Shown: positions 1 to 15,300, numbered from the stretch's first letter. The stretch is 50,746 nt of DNA from Parachlorella kessleri (GCA_001598975.1 BBXU01001233.1:1-50746), one strand, 5' to 3'. Notes: a model not told the origin generated them from the letters alone. Made by a program: numbers and translations.

Positions 1-86
1 ACGATTTGAGTGAAGGCTGTACATGGAGTGGGTGTCCACCTGCCGGGCTAGCTCTTAGGCTTCTTGTCACTCCTTCCCATGTGCAG

Positions 87-3068
<2,982 letters not shown>

Positions 3069-3146
3069 GTTCTAACAGCGCACGTAGTAGGCTCCTCAGG
3101 AGAGCATCACGACAGATTGTCAACTCACAGTATAAACCCAGTCTTA

Positions 3147-3151
3147 TGTAA
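3147..3151 (+). terminator. TGTAA polyadenylation word of the RecQ gene
   Basis: TGTAA, the usual green-algal polyadenylation signal, lies 79 nt after the TAA stop of the helicase gene. Confidence 0.5.
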
Positions 3152-3816
3152 GTATGACCAATAGGTGCCCACCAATGTGTGCTTAGGAAACATGTCGGGG
3201 TCCTTTTCCTCTCTCATGCACTTGGATGTCATTTTGCATGTCTGAGATAGGTAGTGAGTGGGTAGGTGACTTCTTGGATTCTCTTGGTTTTCAGTGGCCA
3301 TTTCTCCTTTCCTGAGCCTGGAGCATTGCTGTGTCTTCTGGCTTCGATGGCAGGGATGGCTGAGTGAATATCGTCCTTCGGAATCCCCATTCTGTGGAGC
3401 CCTTTTTGCAAAGTACTCTAAATAGCAATGATAGGCTGTGAACCGCTAGTTGCAGTAGGCAGTTATGCGTGCTCAGGCTAGGGACAGTTTGGCTGTAGGC
3501 TAGGACAGCTTCAGATTCCCATGTATTCCTTATGCTTGCTTGCATTACATGCGCCGCCTGTATGTGTCCCTTGCAAAATGCCCTTGCAAATACTTTTGTG
3601 CTTGTTCGCTTATTTCCTACTCTCAGCTCTGCTGACTGACGCAGCTGGCACCAGCAAAACTGCTGATACCTCGTGCTGGCACGTCATTGCATCTTAGGAA
3701 ACAAGATCATGCCATGTGCACCTGTTTCACGAGACAGACACTTGGTAATAGATTTACTTCGTAAAAAACGATAGTCCTGGGCGCTAGACAAGTCTGCTAA
3801 CTGGGAAGCCAACTGC
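3152..3816. other. Convergent intergenic region, RecQ / INSIG-like
   Basis: No credible coding exon was seen. The region lies between two converging genes and should hold both 3' UTRs. TTACA at 3545-3549 is TGTAA on the minus strand, 268 nt beyond the stop of the INSIG-like gene, and is the best candidate signal for it. Confidence 0.5.
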
Positions 3817-4619
3817 CTATCTGCTAGACAGCAAGCTAGCTGATACTTTCCTTCCAAGGTTGCCCACCGCAGCGCTGCCGCACAAGTAGACCCAGGGGAT
3901 CCAGCTTGGGACGCCCCACAACTGCGGGTGGGCATAGGCATAGAGGTGGCCCACATTTATGAGGGCAATCTCCACAAGGGGTCCACACGCTGCCGTCAGC
4001 AGGGCCATCAGCAGACCCTGGCGGGTTCCGTCAAGCCACCACCAATGCGCTGCGCCTGTTGCGAGCAGCACCACATCGATTGCTGGCACGGAGCCCACGG
4101 TGTGGCCAAGCAGTGGTGCCTCCAAGGCCCCGCTAGCACCATACTGTGCCACAAATATGGCAATGGATGCTAGCACCCATGTCCAGCTGGGATTGCTGCC
4201 TCCTCTGGGCTTGGTGGCCCAATGTTGTTGGTCCAGGTAGGGGTGGCTTACACCTAGGATGATACCCGCTGCTGCAAAAAGAGCAGGTACCCACCTGCGC
4301 GGTAGTGGAAACACAGACGCGGAAAGGCTGGGCGTAAAATACAATAACAGATTAAAATCCGGGCCAAACCCAACTTGCAGGTGATTGGCTTCAAGTGACC
4401 CGACAGTAAGCAACTGTCGGTTTGAGTGCAAGGCTGTGCCTGTATCCGGCTATGATCTTTCAACACAGAGTAGGGTAGATGCGCCCGCCCTCACCAGCAA
4501 GTTTCTAGTTGGTAAAGAGAGCCCAGCTTGAGGAGGCTGGGGTGCGCGTAGTGTAAGACGTCGTGACTGGAGTGCTGGCCATCGCAAAAGGGGCCTAGCA
4601 CAGCTGAGGATGCTGCCAT
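3817..4619 (-). CDS. INSIG-like polytopic membrane protein
   Basis: Two exons, 4619-4495 and 4294-3817, join in phase to give a complete 200-aa protein. The ATG at 4619 starts a clean frame (MAASSAVLG...), and the donor CTG|GTGAGG and acceptor GCGCAG are good. From residue 42 the protein matches the INSIG family (PF07281) along its length: WWVPALFAAAGI (human RRYVPAF...), WWWLDGTRQG (human LWWTFDRSRSG), and SWIPWVYLCGSAAVGNLGR (human SWLPCIFFSGGVTVGNIGR). Asp130 aligns with the Asp205 of human INSIG-1 that is needed for SCAP/HMG-CoA-reductase binding. Several hydrophobic segments (about 44-62, 80-93, 114-128, 134-154, 173-188) fit an ER membrane protein. In animals and yeasts INSIG proteins restrain sterol-pathway clients. 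The partner here is unknown, since chlorophytes are thought to lack the mevalonate pathway. Assignment rests on visual comparison. Confidence 0.83.
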
Positions 4620-5736
4620 GAATGTGCTCTGCTTCGCTAACCAGCTTAGGTCGAACGCTTGAGAGCCTGCAGAGTTTCAAGCGTGAGCTACCTTGTGACT
4701 GCAGGTGCCTGAGGCAGGGACTGCAGCCTCCAGCAGTGGAGAGGCCCTCACCAGTTGTAGTGGAATTCTGGGAAGCAGCTTTCAGTCGACATGACAAGTT
4801 AACTCGGGCAGTGACACCAGGAACCAGGGTACGGCTTGGTGAGAACTGTTGCACCAACATGCTGGAACCACAGCTTGATAAAGAAGCGTTCAAACTCTCG
4901 TCTGCTAAACAAAGGTCACGTAGCCAGATGTAAGCAAACCGCAAATCAGAAGGGTCACTGATTGATGTGATCTATCAGTCATTAGTTAGTCATGGATGTC
5001 ACCCACAGGGCAAAGGCTTGGTACAAGGTGACAGACTAGTGCAATCTAGCATCACTTCATCACAAAATAGGCCTAGGCTTTTCAACAGTTCAAAACAGAT
5101 CATGCATCACACAGGGGACAACATGCCCTACCCCTGTCAGCGCAATTTTTCCAACAAGCAGATTCAATTAGCAGCGCCTGGTACACGGCGCATGTTGCAG
5201 CGCTATAGCAAGTCCCCTGCTAGCCACAGCTGCCAAAACATGCGAGTATCTCTTCAAAGCCTACGGCTAGCTGCACTACTAATCGAGGACCCTGCTCTGG
5301 AATACACGCTCTGCTACAGCGGCTGCATGTCGACCCACACGTCCAACATGCACTGGTCATGACAAACAAACCCACCCGGTGACCGGTCCAGTAAAAAGCA
5401 GAAGTGGGCACAGGCAAACAAAGCACAGTCATGGTCAAGTCAGTCCATGTGCAATCTGCAGAGTACGGCATCACAATTATGCCCAGCCACTGGTAGTACT
5501 AAAAGGAAAGACTGACTTACACATGTGTTCGTGCATGGTAGAGGTGTCAGCTCGGCAGGAACTTGCCAGTGTTGCATTTGCACCCGAGAACCCTTCAGCG
5601 AAAAAATCAACCCAACCGTCAAACCCCATCTCTATGCCCATCTTGTCCACCACCCTTCCTCTCACAAGGCCGTACAACACCTACCCTCAGTAATGGTAAG
5701 AAAATCCCGCAACCCAAGCACACCACCCTACCCCAC
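4620..5736. other. Intergenic region upstream of the INSIG-like gene
   Basis: No exon chain with consistent splice phases was found on either strand. The part near 4620 is presumably the INSIG-like promoter. TTACA at 5517-5521 is TGTAA on the minus strand, 216 nt past the stop of the next gene, so the right part is probably its 3' UTR. Confidence 0.45.
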
Positions 5737-8700
5737 CTAGTGCACAAACTCCAAGTGTGGAAGGTCCTCCAGCAGCTGCAAGCCCGCCTCCCAGCTGCCT
5801 GCCCCCACACCAGCAGCGCAGCAGCCCGCAGCAGCGGCAGCCAGCTCGTCCTCAAACAGCTTGCGTGGCTTGTTCGCCGGCCCGGCAGCGCCCGCAGCCG
5901 CAGTGCCTGCCGCCCCACCAGCAGCGACCTTCTGCTGCTTGCCGCCCAGCAGCTTGGCGGCCTTGCCAGCTGCAGGGGCGGGTGAGAAGAGCATGCCGCA
6001 GGCCTCAGCCAGGCACAGGGGGTCGGGTGAGGCGGAGAACAGGTCATCATCATCGTCATCCAGGCAAGGCGAGGAGATGCCGCCGGCGGCAGGTGCAGTC
6101 CCTGCATGGCTTGTCCCTGCTGCTGACGGGTCAAGGTCATGGTCCTGCTGGGACTGGTGTGAGGGGCCCTGCTGCTGCTGGTACTGCTCGTGCTTAAGGG
6201 CGGTGGCGGCCTCGGCCAGCAGGGCAGCCCGGCCGGCATGGAGGGTGGCGTTGACGTGCGCAACTGCGTTCCACAGCTGCTGGTTCTCCTCCAGGATGCT
6301 GGAGTGCTGCATGGGGAGAAGGGAGGGGCAGGCAGCTTCATGCCCTGTTTCCCATACTGAAAGCTTCATGGACAATAGGAGGGCTGGCATTTGTATCATG
6401 CAATACCTGGACTGCAAACGCCAGGCAGAAGCCACATGCTAGCGGTGGAGTTGAGGTGCAGAGCAGGACTCTCGCACCAAAGCCTTCGGACTGGTGCCTG
6501 ACGCAGGCATCAATGCCAAGCTGCCCATGCCACCCTCAACCTGGAAACTAAGCCGTGCCCACCTGGTGCTCTGCACTGGCAATGGCCGCCCGCAGGTGCT
6601 GCTCCACCAGCCTGGCCTCCTCGATGCTTGCCTCCATCTCCCTCAGCTTCACATAGTTGGTGCGCCGGCCCTTGCGATGGGGCACCCCACCGGCTGGGCC
6701 ACCAGGCAGGGTGTCTAGCACTGTGGTAGTAGCCGCCGGGCCCAGCAGGTCTGGCAGCAGGAGGGGAGGGGCAGGTGGGTGGCCAGCCGGCAGCTTGGTG
6801 GTGTGAGGCCCAGGTATGGCTTGAAGCTGGCCGGTGCTGTGGCATGGTCGTTTCTGGGGCCTGCAGGCAGGCAGACGTATGGGCCACACAAATCATGCAA
6901 GCCTCAAGCTGCAGGTTACGATCACCGCAAAGCTGTAGCTTGATCTATGTTAACAAATTGAGTGACTGCATGGGCCGGCCCCACAAGCCTGGGACCTGGC
7001 TTGTTGATTAGTACAGCAAGTGGTGCAGCCTTAAGGTTTGGAAACAATGACTTTACCTCAAACCAGGCTGGACAGGTAGGCACCCTTGCGGTTGTTACTG
7101 ACCTCTCTGCTCCCTCCTCAGCCTCGTCTTGCTCCATAGGCTCCTGCTGCACCAACGGCAGCCCAGCCTTAGCCTCCATCATTGCTGTCTGCACCGCCTG
7201 CTTTGGCACCTCTGCCGGTAACTGCTGGCTCTCACAGGCCATAGCTGCAACCTCCACCAGGCTGGCAGTCCGGGCCTCCTGACGCACAGCCGGCTTCATT
7301 GCGCTGGTGGCCTGCTGCTCGGTGCCATCCTCATCATGAAGGCGGCTAGACTGGCCGCTGTCAGCGCTGGTGCTGACCAGCTTGGTGGTCTGGGGGTTGG
7401 GCTGGACCCTGCAGCATCGCCCCATACCAGTTTGGGGGGCGTCAGTGGCCTGTACATTACACTTTGAGTTGGCTGGCCGGGTATGCCACAAGGGAGGTAA
7501 CTTGCACGCATGCTGTAAGTGCGTGAGCCGGCATAACGTCAGCCAGCTACTTCCTTCTAAGGCTGCACATTTGCCACTGCCAGCTCACTGGCAGCCGGCG
7601 TATGCCACCAAGGTGCTTGAAGTGACAGCCTGGCTAGCTGGTCTTGCCTTAACTTCACCTACCCGTTGTGCTGCGTCTTGGGGGCGCAGATGCTGCCTTC
7701 CATCGACAACTCCTGAGAGTCGCGCAGCTGGTCAGCCAGAACGCTTGGCAGAGCCTCAGCAATGGAGCTGGCCGCACGGAAAACAATCTCCTGCAGCACA
7801 GAAGGGAGTGTAGGATGTGGCTGCAAGACTCCTGTGGTGAGCCCGCTGGGCCAGAGGACACCCGTCAGGCACTTTGGGTTGCTCTGGCTCTCAACTGCAA
7901 GTCTACCTAACACAACGCTTTTCATACTAGCTCTCAGGCAGCATCCCACCTGACAAACTGTGGGTGAAATTGTGTCTCGGCCTGACAGTTATTGGTTTTT
8001 TGATCTTTTTTATTTTCATAAATTGAAATAGAATAAAGAAAAGGAATAAATAGGACTCTAATTCTACTGCCGGTGATAGAGTGGAGGAAGGGAGGGATCA
8101 CACCCCGGTGTCAACCTCAACCCACCTCTGGGGACAGGGCTGCTTGCACCTTGGCAGTCAGGCCGGCCAGCTCTGCCTGGAGGTCCATACCCCCCCTTGC
8201 TCCTGCTAGCACCTCCTGAACCTGCTGCAAGAGCCAGGGCTTGAGCTGCTCCTGCAGCTTAGCGGCCAGGCTATCTGCCGCAGCCTGCAGAGGGTTGCAG
8301 TACCACTTGGGCTAAGCTTCGTGAAGGACAGTCTTCAGGATAGGGGAGGCTGCGGACTTGACCATATCGGCTGCGTTGCCTTTCAGTAGAGGAGGAGGGA
8401 GGGTCAAGCGCACGGGCAGTGGGGTCACCTGGAGGCTCTTATCCTCTGTCTCGCTTGCCGGCTCGGTGGGGCGCGGTGGGGCCGTGTATGCTGTAGCGTA
8501 GTTGTCCAGCTGCTTGGCGGAGGAGGCTGCAGGCGGTATGGCCACGGCTCGATCAGCTAGGCAGGGCTGCGTGCCCATGACATGACACAACCGGCGCCTC
8601 GTCAGCACTGGTGATCACCCACACCCACTGACCTCTGAATAGGCCCTCCTTGCCCTCCAGCGTCTCTGCCTGGCTGCCGTTGTGGCTGTGGCTGGCCTCG

Positions 8701-8867
8701 TCCAGCAGCCGCTCCAGCGATAGCCGATGGTCACGCACAGCCTGCTGGCTGGACTTCTCGAAAAAAGGAGGCACGGACAGGTCCAGCTGATCCAAATGGA
8801 GGTTGCCTGGCGAAAATAAGCCCTTCGTGCCCACCCCACCGCCGGGCAACGGGCTCAGGAAGCTCAT
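5737..8867 (-). CDS. Unrecognised protein with coiled coil, 7 exons
   Basis: Exons 8867-8633, 8556-8363, 8284-8126, 7790-7663, 7408-7103, 6836-6563 and 6306-5737 join in phase to about 621 aa. The start is taken as ATG 8867 (MSFLSPLPGG); the frame stays open upstream to a stop near 9015 but holds no ATG. The exon 2/3 junction is weakest: the donor is GTCAAG, and unspliced sequence meets an in-frame TAG at 8312. The N-terminal half is mixed helical and Pro/Ser-rich. Residues encoded at about 6655-6563 form a basic patch (KGRRTNY) leading into a coiled coil that continues into the last exon (SILEENQQLWNAV). A run of six aspartates and an Ala/Gly-rich tail follow, ending LLEDLPHLEFVH. No family was recognised. 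The basic-plus-coil layout could suit a nuclear or scaffold protein, which is speculation. Confidence 0.58.
7988..8066. other. AT-rich island inside an intron
   Basis: About 78 bases that are roughly 80% A+T sit inside the 7791-8125 intron of the preceding gene, while the flanks are GC-rich. Long T- and A-runs with no coding sense are visible. An organelle-derived insert is one possible explanation; a T-rich intronic splicing tract is another. Confidence 0.4.
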
Positions 8868-9347
8868 TCGTGTCTGAGCCAGCCCGTCGGAAGGGTTACG
8901 GAGTGCAAGACGATCTGCTGGCACCCCAATTGGCAAGTTCAGGCCGGACGAGCTGCGACGGCCCGGCTGTGGGTGTCTGACCCCGCTCGAATCGAAAGGT
9001 GGCGGGACGACTAGGGTTTACGAAGCAGGCTCAACAGCTAGCATCGATAGCATGCTGTCTGTTTTCCACGTCCTTGAAGTAAAATCAGCATCTCGTGGGA
9101 AAAGAGGAGAGTAGAGGATGGATAGCATGGAATGAGAAGTAAAACAGCGAGCGCTAGAAGGCGGCACAGTAAGCAGCCATGAGCTACCTACTTGTTTGAT
9201 CACGTCGTTGGGAGCCAATACTTAGACAATATGGATGAAATATTGTTCAAACAATATGAGACACAAGTACTGTATAAATATATATTGTGAGGAAACTCAT
9301 GTGCTTTTTGCCGAGGCACCCGCTAGCCTGGAATACCTCCTGCCCAG
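8868..9347. other. Intergenic region between ABCG 3' end and the coiled-coil gene
   Basis: No exon was recognised. This tandem (minus/minus) spacer should hold the 3' UTR of the ABC transporter and the promoter of the 5737-8867 gene. It includes a cluster of ATATTGT/ACAATAT motifs and an AT-rich TATAAATATATA stretch at about 9270-9285. Confidence 0.45.
9226..9288. promoter_or_regulatory. Cluster of four alternating ATATTGT inverted repeats
   Basis: The heptamer appears as ACAATAT (9226-9232), ATATTGT (9240-9246), ACAATAT (9251-9257) and ATATTGT (9282-9288). The middle pair forms a perfect 8-bp inverted repeat with a 2-base spacer (9240-9257). It lies about 360-420 nt upstream of the coiled-coil gene's ATG and 60-120 nt past the ABCG stop. 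It could be a protein-binding palindrome or an RNA hairpin; function is not known. Confidence 0.4.
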
Positions 9348-12300
9348 CTACACACCGTGCCCAGGGCTGGGCTTACGGGCCACCCAACGGCCCTTTCTGA
9401 AAAACAAGCTCTTGAACCACGACAGCAGCTTAAGCGGGTCAATTGTGAAGCTCAGAGCACAAAGCTGCAGGGCTAGGAAGGATACAAGACGAAGAACACA
9501 CCCTTCCACTGCCAATATTGCCAGAGCACGAGCTGCGTAGCCACCGCAGTAGCTCCCAATGTCAAAAAATGCATCCAGGCGTTGGGAAGGGAGCAGTGTG
9601 GAGAAAGAGTCTGTACCTGCGGCATTAAGGATGTGTAGCAAGGTTAAGGGCAGAAAGCAGCACCCATGCACATATCGAGCTTGGCGGTAAGGGGATAGTG
9701 CAGGCTTCAGCAGCTGCCAGGACCACCTGGCCACCCCACAAATGCCCTCCCCAGCCTTCGCCGGCTAGTCTGTCAGAATAAAGGGTGACACACACCTAGG
9801 AGGCCATCAGGATGCTGGTCCATGCCACAATACCCTGCGTTGTCAATTATCGCCCGCGTCATGGGCCACATGTGCTGAGGGTAGGCCGAGAATTCCATAA
9901 TCGTCACCGCCTCGGTGACCCACCTGCAAAAGGCACAGCAGCACGCTGTCAACCTCAAGCCCCTCGCCAGGTTGCACATCAGTCTACGTCAAGTTAGCCT
10001 AGATATCCCTAGCCAGATGTTTTGGCTCTTCCTGGAGCAGCGTGGGACCTCGAATTAGTAATTTGTCATCATGCCGCCACAGTGTCTTTGCCCTGTGTGC
10101 CTCCCAACAGATGACCTGACCTTACCAGGAAACACTAAGCCCACAAAGCATACATATCAGCACCCTTTAGGCATGCACCGCTGTAGCCCACATTGAAAGA
10201 AGGTTACGCTAGGACCTGTGCAGCGTGGGTGTGCTGTGGTATGTGCCATGTAAGATATACAGTTTTGACATGCATGCAGAGTCAAGGGGCCAACCTGTCA
10301 AAACTTAAGCCAGAGACTCTTTTCATCGTCGGGGACATCTCACGGTACTTTGGGTTGACGCCATTTAGGAAGCCTCCAAGCATCAGGGCGACTGCACCAC
10401 GGCAGGAGGAAGTTCCTTCGATGGCAAACCTAAACTGGCACACCGTGGCTGGAAAGCAATTCTTGTAAGGCATGCAGACAGCGAACCAATCAGATATACT
10501 GGCGGTAGCAGGTAGTGTAAGAAGCAGCAGCTTGCGTGGTGGCCACCCTAGCTTACCAACAATAGTTGCCACAAGCGCGTTGGCTGGCCGGAGAACAACT
10601 GACATAAGGCAGCCCAGGCTGGAACAGTACCAGGTCACCAGAAGGCCAGCTAGGTAGAGCTGCATGCCGCACAGAGGAGGTGGTGGCCAGTAACAAACCC
10701 TCCCCATGCAGATATGCTAGAATTCCTGGCTAGGAAAACAGCTCAGGTACATACTAGGCTAGCAGTGCAGGTGCTCAGCGACGTTGAAGAGAACTCTGTG
10801 CTTGCTGCTAAATAGAAGCCCAGATTCGCTTACCTGGGAGAAGGCTATTGATGGCAGCGTAAGAGAATAATAAGCTGCCAGGAAGATAAGTGGCTGAATC
10901 GTAATATCAATGAGTTGGATGACCGAGTGTGCCAGGAAGTAGGGCAGCGGCCGGATACCTACACCCATGCAAGAGATATGTCAGCAGTCTCTTTCTCTGA
11001 GCTGAATGAAGGGCATGCGCATATTGTGTGTTTTCGGCACAAAAGCTGCGCAGCATGCCGGGTGGCAGCTTCAAGCAAGCGGCACCATGGCAGCATGGCT
11101 GCTTGCGCTCAGGGCTGAAGCCTACCCGAGGCCTGCTCCCTCCCAAACACCACTCGGTCCTTGCCAAACACTGACAGCGCCGCTGCAGCTGCCAGAGTGC
11201 CCAGCGTCAGCATGACTTGCGCGGTGTAGCCCCTCATCTCCCAGGGCCCGCTGTGGCTGCCATGCATTGCCCCTGCAGCCAGCCCAGGGGGGTGCTATTC
11301 GAGCTGTAGCAAACTGCTCAGACTGAGCTCGACATAGGAGAGCCTCAGGCTTAATCTATAGAACCCTCAAGAGTGCCTCCTCAGTCTTAAGGGAAGTACA
11401 GGTGGCAGTCCATGGCAGACGGATGAAGCAACAAGGAACAGAGCGTGGCGAAGCCAACTCGACACCCTGTGCGGCAACTTCAGTCCCTTTTGTAAGCACT
11501 GCCACCCACCTGTGACCACGCCAGCCAGCAGTAGCAGCAGCAGGTCCAGGAATTTGCTGGTCCAGCCCCGAGCCCACTTGGTCCCCGCCCGCACCAGCAG
11601 AACCACGAACTGCCTTGCTACCCCAGGAGTGCTGCGGTACCCCCGCCTGCTTCCGTCGCTGCTCCCACTGCTGCTCCTGCCACCGCTGCTGCTGGCCATG
11701 CTGCCTCCAGTGCTGCAGGGCTGCACTGCTGGGAGCTGTTTGGCCTTGCCCTCCACTGCTGAACCACACGTGGTACCGGAGCCCTTACCTGCCAGTTTCA
11801 GGGCACCACCACACATGGCCCCACTGGACAGGGCGAGAGGGCCATCGAGGGTAGAGTGAACGCTTGACTGAGCCACACTACCCTCCTGCTGCAACGGCCC
11901 CTGAAGGGCTGCTGGGGCTGGCAGAGCGGCAGCGGCGGCAAAGGGGGACTGAAACGCCTCTGGGGGAATCCTTACTGACATGGGGGTGTCACTGCGGCTG
12001 GAATCCAGGGTATCCGTCCTGCTGCGGCCCACGGCGCAGCTCAGGTGGCTGCTAGCTGGCATGGCAAAGGGGCCAGCTGGGCTTTCCTGCTGTGGTGCAT
12101 GCGGCTGGCCTGGCTGAAGAGAGGCAGGAGGCCAGGCATCAGATGCCGCTATCCTTTCATGGGTGTACAGCAGAAGAGAAGCTGCACTGTCTCTGTTGAG
12201 GAAGCTGGAGCCCGCATCGGGGATAACTGCTTCAGGAGGCTCCTGGAAAGAGGTGCTCCTCCTGCAAGGAAGGTCCTCCCTGGCTGACGCTAGTGTTGCC

Positions 12301-15300
12301 GCTGCTGGTCCTGCTGTTGTGGCTGTCGTTGCTGCCGCTGCTCCGCCGGCCGGCATGTGGGCCCTCAGGGACCCTGACTGGGCGCTGCCAGAGGCTCCAG
12401 CTTGCGACATGACTGCTGCTGCAATCTCCTTCATCGTGGCGCCCCGCTCGATCAGCCCAGGAGCAATCTGGGCGGCTGAGAGCTCCGAGAGCACGTTGGC
12501 GATTGTGTACTGCTCAATGCTGTATACGCGGTACACCGAGGGACGCCGCGCCGCTGCCTGCACTCGGCCGCCGCAGCGCACGTACTGCATGAACGCTTCC
12601 TTGCTCAGCAGACCTGCAGCTAGGAGCAGAGCTGTGAGTCCTCGCTCGAGGAGCTGGTTCTTCAGGTGGTTAAGGTACTTGCGCGCTGGAAAGCTTCCCT
12701 GACAGCCCATGATAGCTTGCACAGCGAGGGCAACCTGCCTGCCACTGCATGACAACACTTTCTCATGCTGCTTGTCCAGGGGAGTCTCCCCCAGCCACGC
12801 TTGGTGTCCGCTGCTGCTCTCACCTGTGCGAGGGATGGACAGCTCCCCCATGATGGTCTGCACATCCCTCTTGGTGGGCTGCAGCCCCAGCCCCCGCAGC
12901 AGCTCCCGCAGCTCGGCAGCAGTCACCGCGCCATCTGCGTTGCTGTCGCAGTCATCAAAAGCATGCTCCAGCAGCTGGAGCTGGCCGGGGTCCAGCCGGG
13001 CAGCATCTGGCGGCAGCTGCCGCTGGGCAGGTTCTGCGTGGCAGGCAGGGAATGAAGCCAGAGCTATGGTGCCGCGAACACGCCTTGCATGGGAAAGCAT
13101 TGCGGGCAGCTGTGGCCAAGGCAAGCACCGAGGCGCAAGGCTGAGGCGGGAGGCCTTCATGCTGGATTCTGATGATAGTTAACCTGCAAGAAGGGCCTCA
13201 TGCTGCTGCAATGCTGCACAGTAAAAAGCTTGGGGTACATACCTGGGGGTGTCAGCTTGGCCTGTGTGCGCACCCAGCTCAAGCCGTAGGTGTGCCAGAG
13301 GCCATTCAGGTCATCCGGCTGGAAGCTGCCGCTGCCGACAGGCGGCACGCTGCATCACAGGCAGCGGGAACGTTTGCTTCTCAACTTCCTGTACTAGTAG
13401 TGCTGCTCTACTGAACCATAGAATAGCACCCCTAAGACAGCGGGTGACTCATGCAGCATGCCTTGGTATCGCAGCACCCTTGCCTGCCACTCAGGACATC
13501 CAAGCAGAAGTCTGCGGGGTTTTCATTAAGCGGAAGGACAAAGCCCAGGCTCTCAAAGTAGGGAAGTGCCAGGTGGGAAGGGCCCAAGAAGACAAGCCTG
13601 CAATGCAAATCATAGAACTTTCATGAACAATCACTGGTTGGCAACACGCCCCTCCACAGACACACACAGACACAAAACGGTATGACAAAGAAACAGAAGG
13701 TCTCCGCGTCTTCAGCCAGTCCCCCATGTCAGGCAGAAGCGTTGGATGTTAAAGCTAACTAACCTGCCACCCGTGCCCAGCAAGAGGACGGTGTCAAACA
13801 GGGTGAAGATGGAGTAGCGGGGCTGGTGAACAACAGCCACGACATTCATACCCAGCTGGGCCATGCGCTTCAGCGCCTGCACACAAGGAGCAACAATCCA
13901 TGTGCCTGGCTGTCTTAAAACCCCCACTAGGAGACAGGGCTGCAGCCCTGCACCTCCTTGCAGGTACCTCAAGCCATACCAGACCAAAGCAAGGCTGAAC
14001 GCTACTTCATGGTGGGCGCAATGTAAGGGCAGCGACGGGGCAGTACAGAGCAGGAGCTTCCAGGAGTGTGCCGCCACCTGTATGATGTCCACGGCAGCAG
14101 TTGCATCTAGGCCTGAGGTGGGCTCATCAAGGAACAGTAGGGATGGAACCGTCACCAGCTCCAGACCTATGTTGACCCGCTTGCGCTGCCCCCCACTGCA
14201 TGGAACAGCAGGAGCTGGCATCTGTTTGCAACGGTAAACAGCCAGGGGCGCTTATAAGCAGCCAGGGCACGTATCTGCAGCAAAGGGCGCTGCTTGCACA
14301 GAGGCTGCTTCCTGCTGCATGGCAACTGAAATGCAGCACCAGTAGTCTAGTCTAGTCTAACAGCGTACCGCCACCTGACCATGCTGCCGTGAGTCCCCCA
14401 AGTGGGGCCAACAAAATGCCAGGATGTACTATGCCCACAAACCACAAGATCCAAGTACCAATTTTTCATGGCATGCACCACCCCTTTCGGACGGGGAAAC
14501 CAGCAAAAGCACAACCAAAGGTCTATCCCACCAAGCTTCTTCATGTGTCCCGCATAGCACCATGCAGCATCAGTAGCTGCTTCTCTAACAGCCCCGACTT
14601 TGTTGAACCTGGGGCCAGGGCCCTGTACATTGCAGGCCCGCCTGCTGCCTTTCCTCATGTCTGACTGGAGACAACCGAGTGCGTCACAGCAGGCCGAAGC
14701 TACACAAAATCTCCGCAAACTGTCTGTATACTCCCAGTTGTACCCATGCCCCTAGGAGCCCTTCCCGGTGGGTTACTCCAAGCCTCACCTGACGCCCCTC
14801 TTCTCTGCTGTGCCCACCACTTGGTGTTGCACATGCCTCAGCTGGAGCATGTCCATCACGTCCTCCACAATCCCCTGCTGCTCATGCGAGGCCTTGCCGC
14901 GGGGCAGCCGAAGCCGCGCGCTGTATGCCTGCGGCGAGAGGATCATACACCAAATGGGCTGCCCCTCAGCAGCGCGGGGCTGAGAAAGTACTGGCATAGT
15001 GGACATGACCTGCAGGCGTTGCCCTTGCCATGCGCATGCCACACCCACAAACTTGTACCTGGCATGCCAGCACAACAGTTCCTTGGGAGAGGAGCGACCA
15101 GCGTGTGCGTGTGAAGTGACTCACTAGGTTCTCCCTGACTGTCAGGTCCTCGTGCACCAAGTCCTCCTGGGGCACAAACCCGGTGATGGCTTGCAGGCGC
15201 CTGATGTCGATATCACGCTTGTTCACGCGTACAGCGCCTGCAAGGGCACACAGGTGCTGCACCAATCATGCAGCTGCCAGTGAAGCAGAGGACATGGCTG

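Noticed and set aside
8312..8314. In-frame TAG as evidence of a pseudogene
   Set aside because: A splice from 8363 to 8284 avoids it and keeps phase with all other exons, though the donor is weak.
11367..13160. 597-codon open frame that could be taken as a stand-alone gene
   Set aside because: Its frame joins in phase to ABC transporter exons on both sides and it ends with the first ABC-2 membrane helix, so it is mostly one internal exon (13033-11510).
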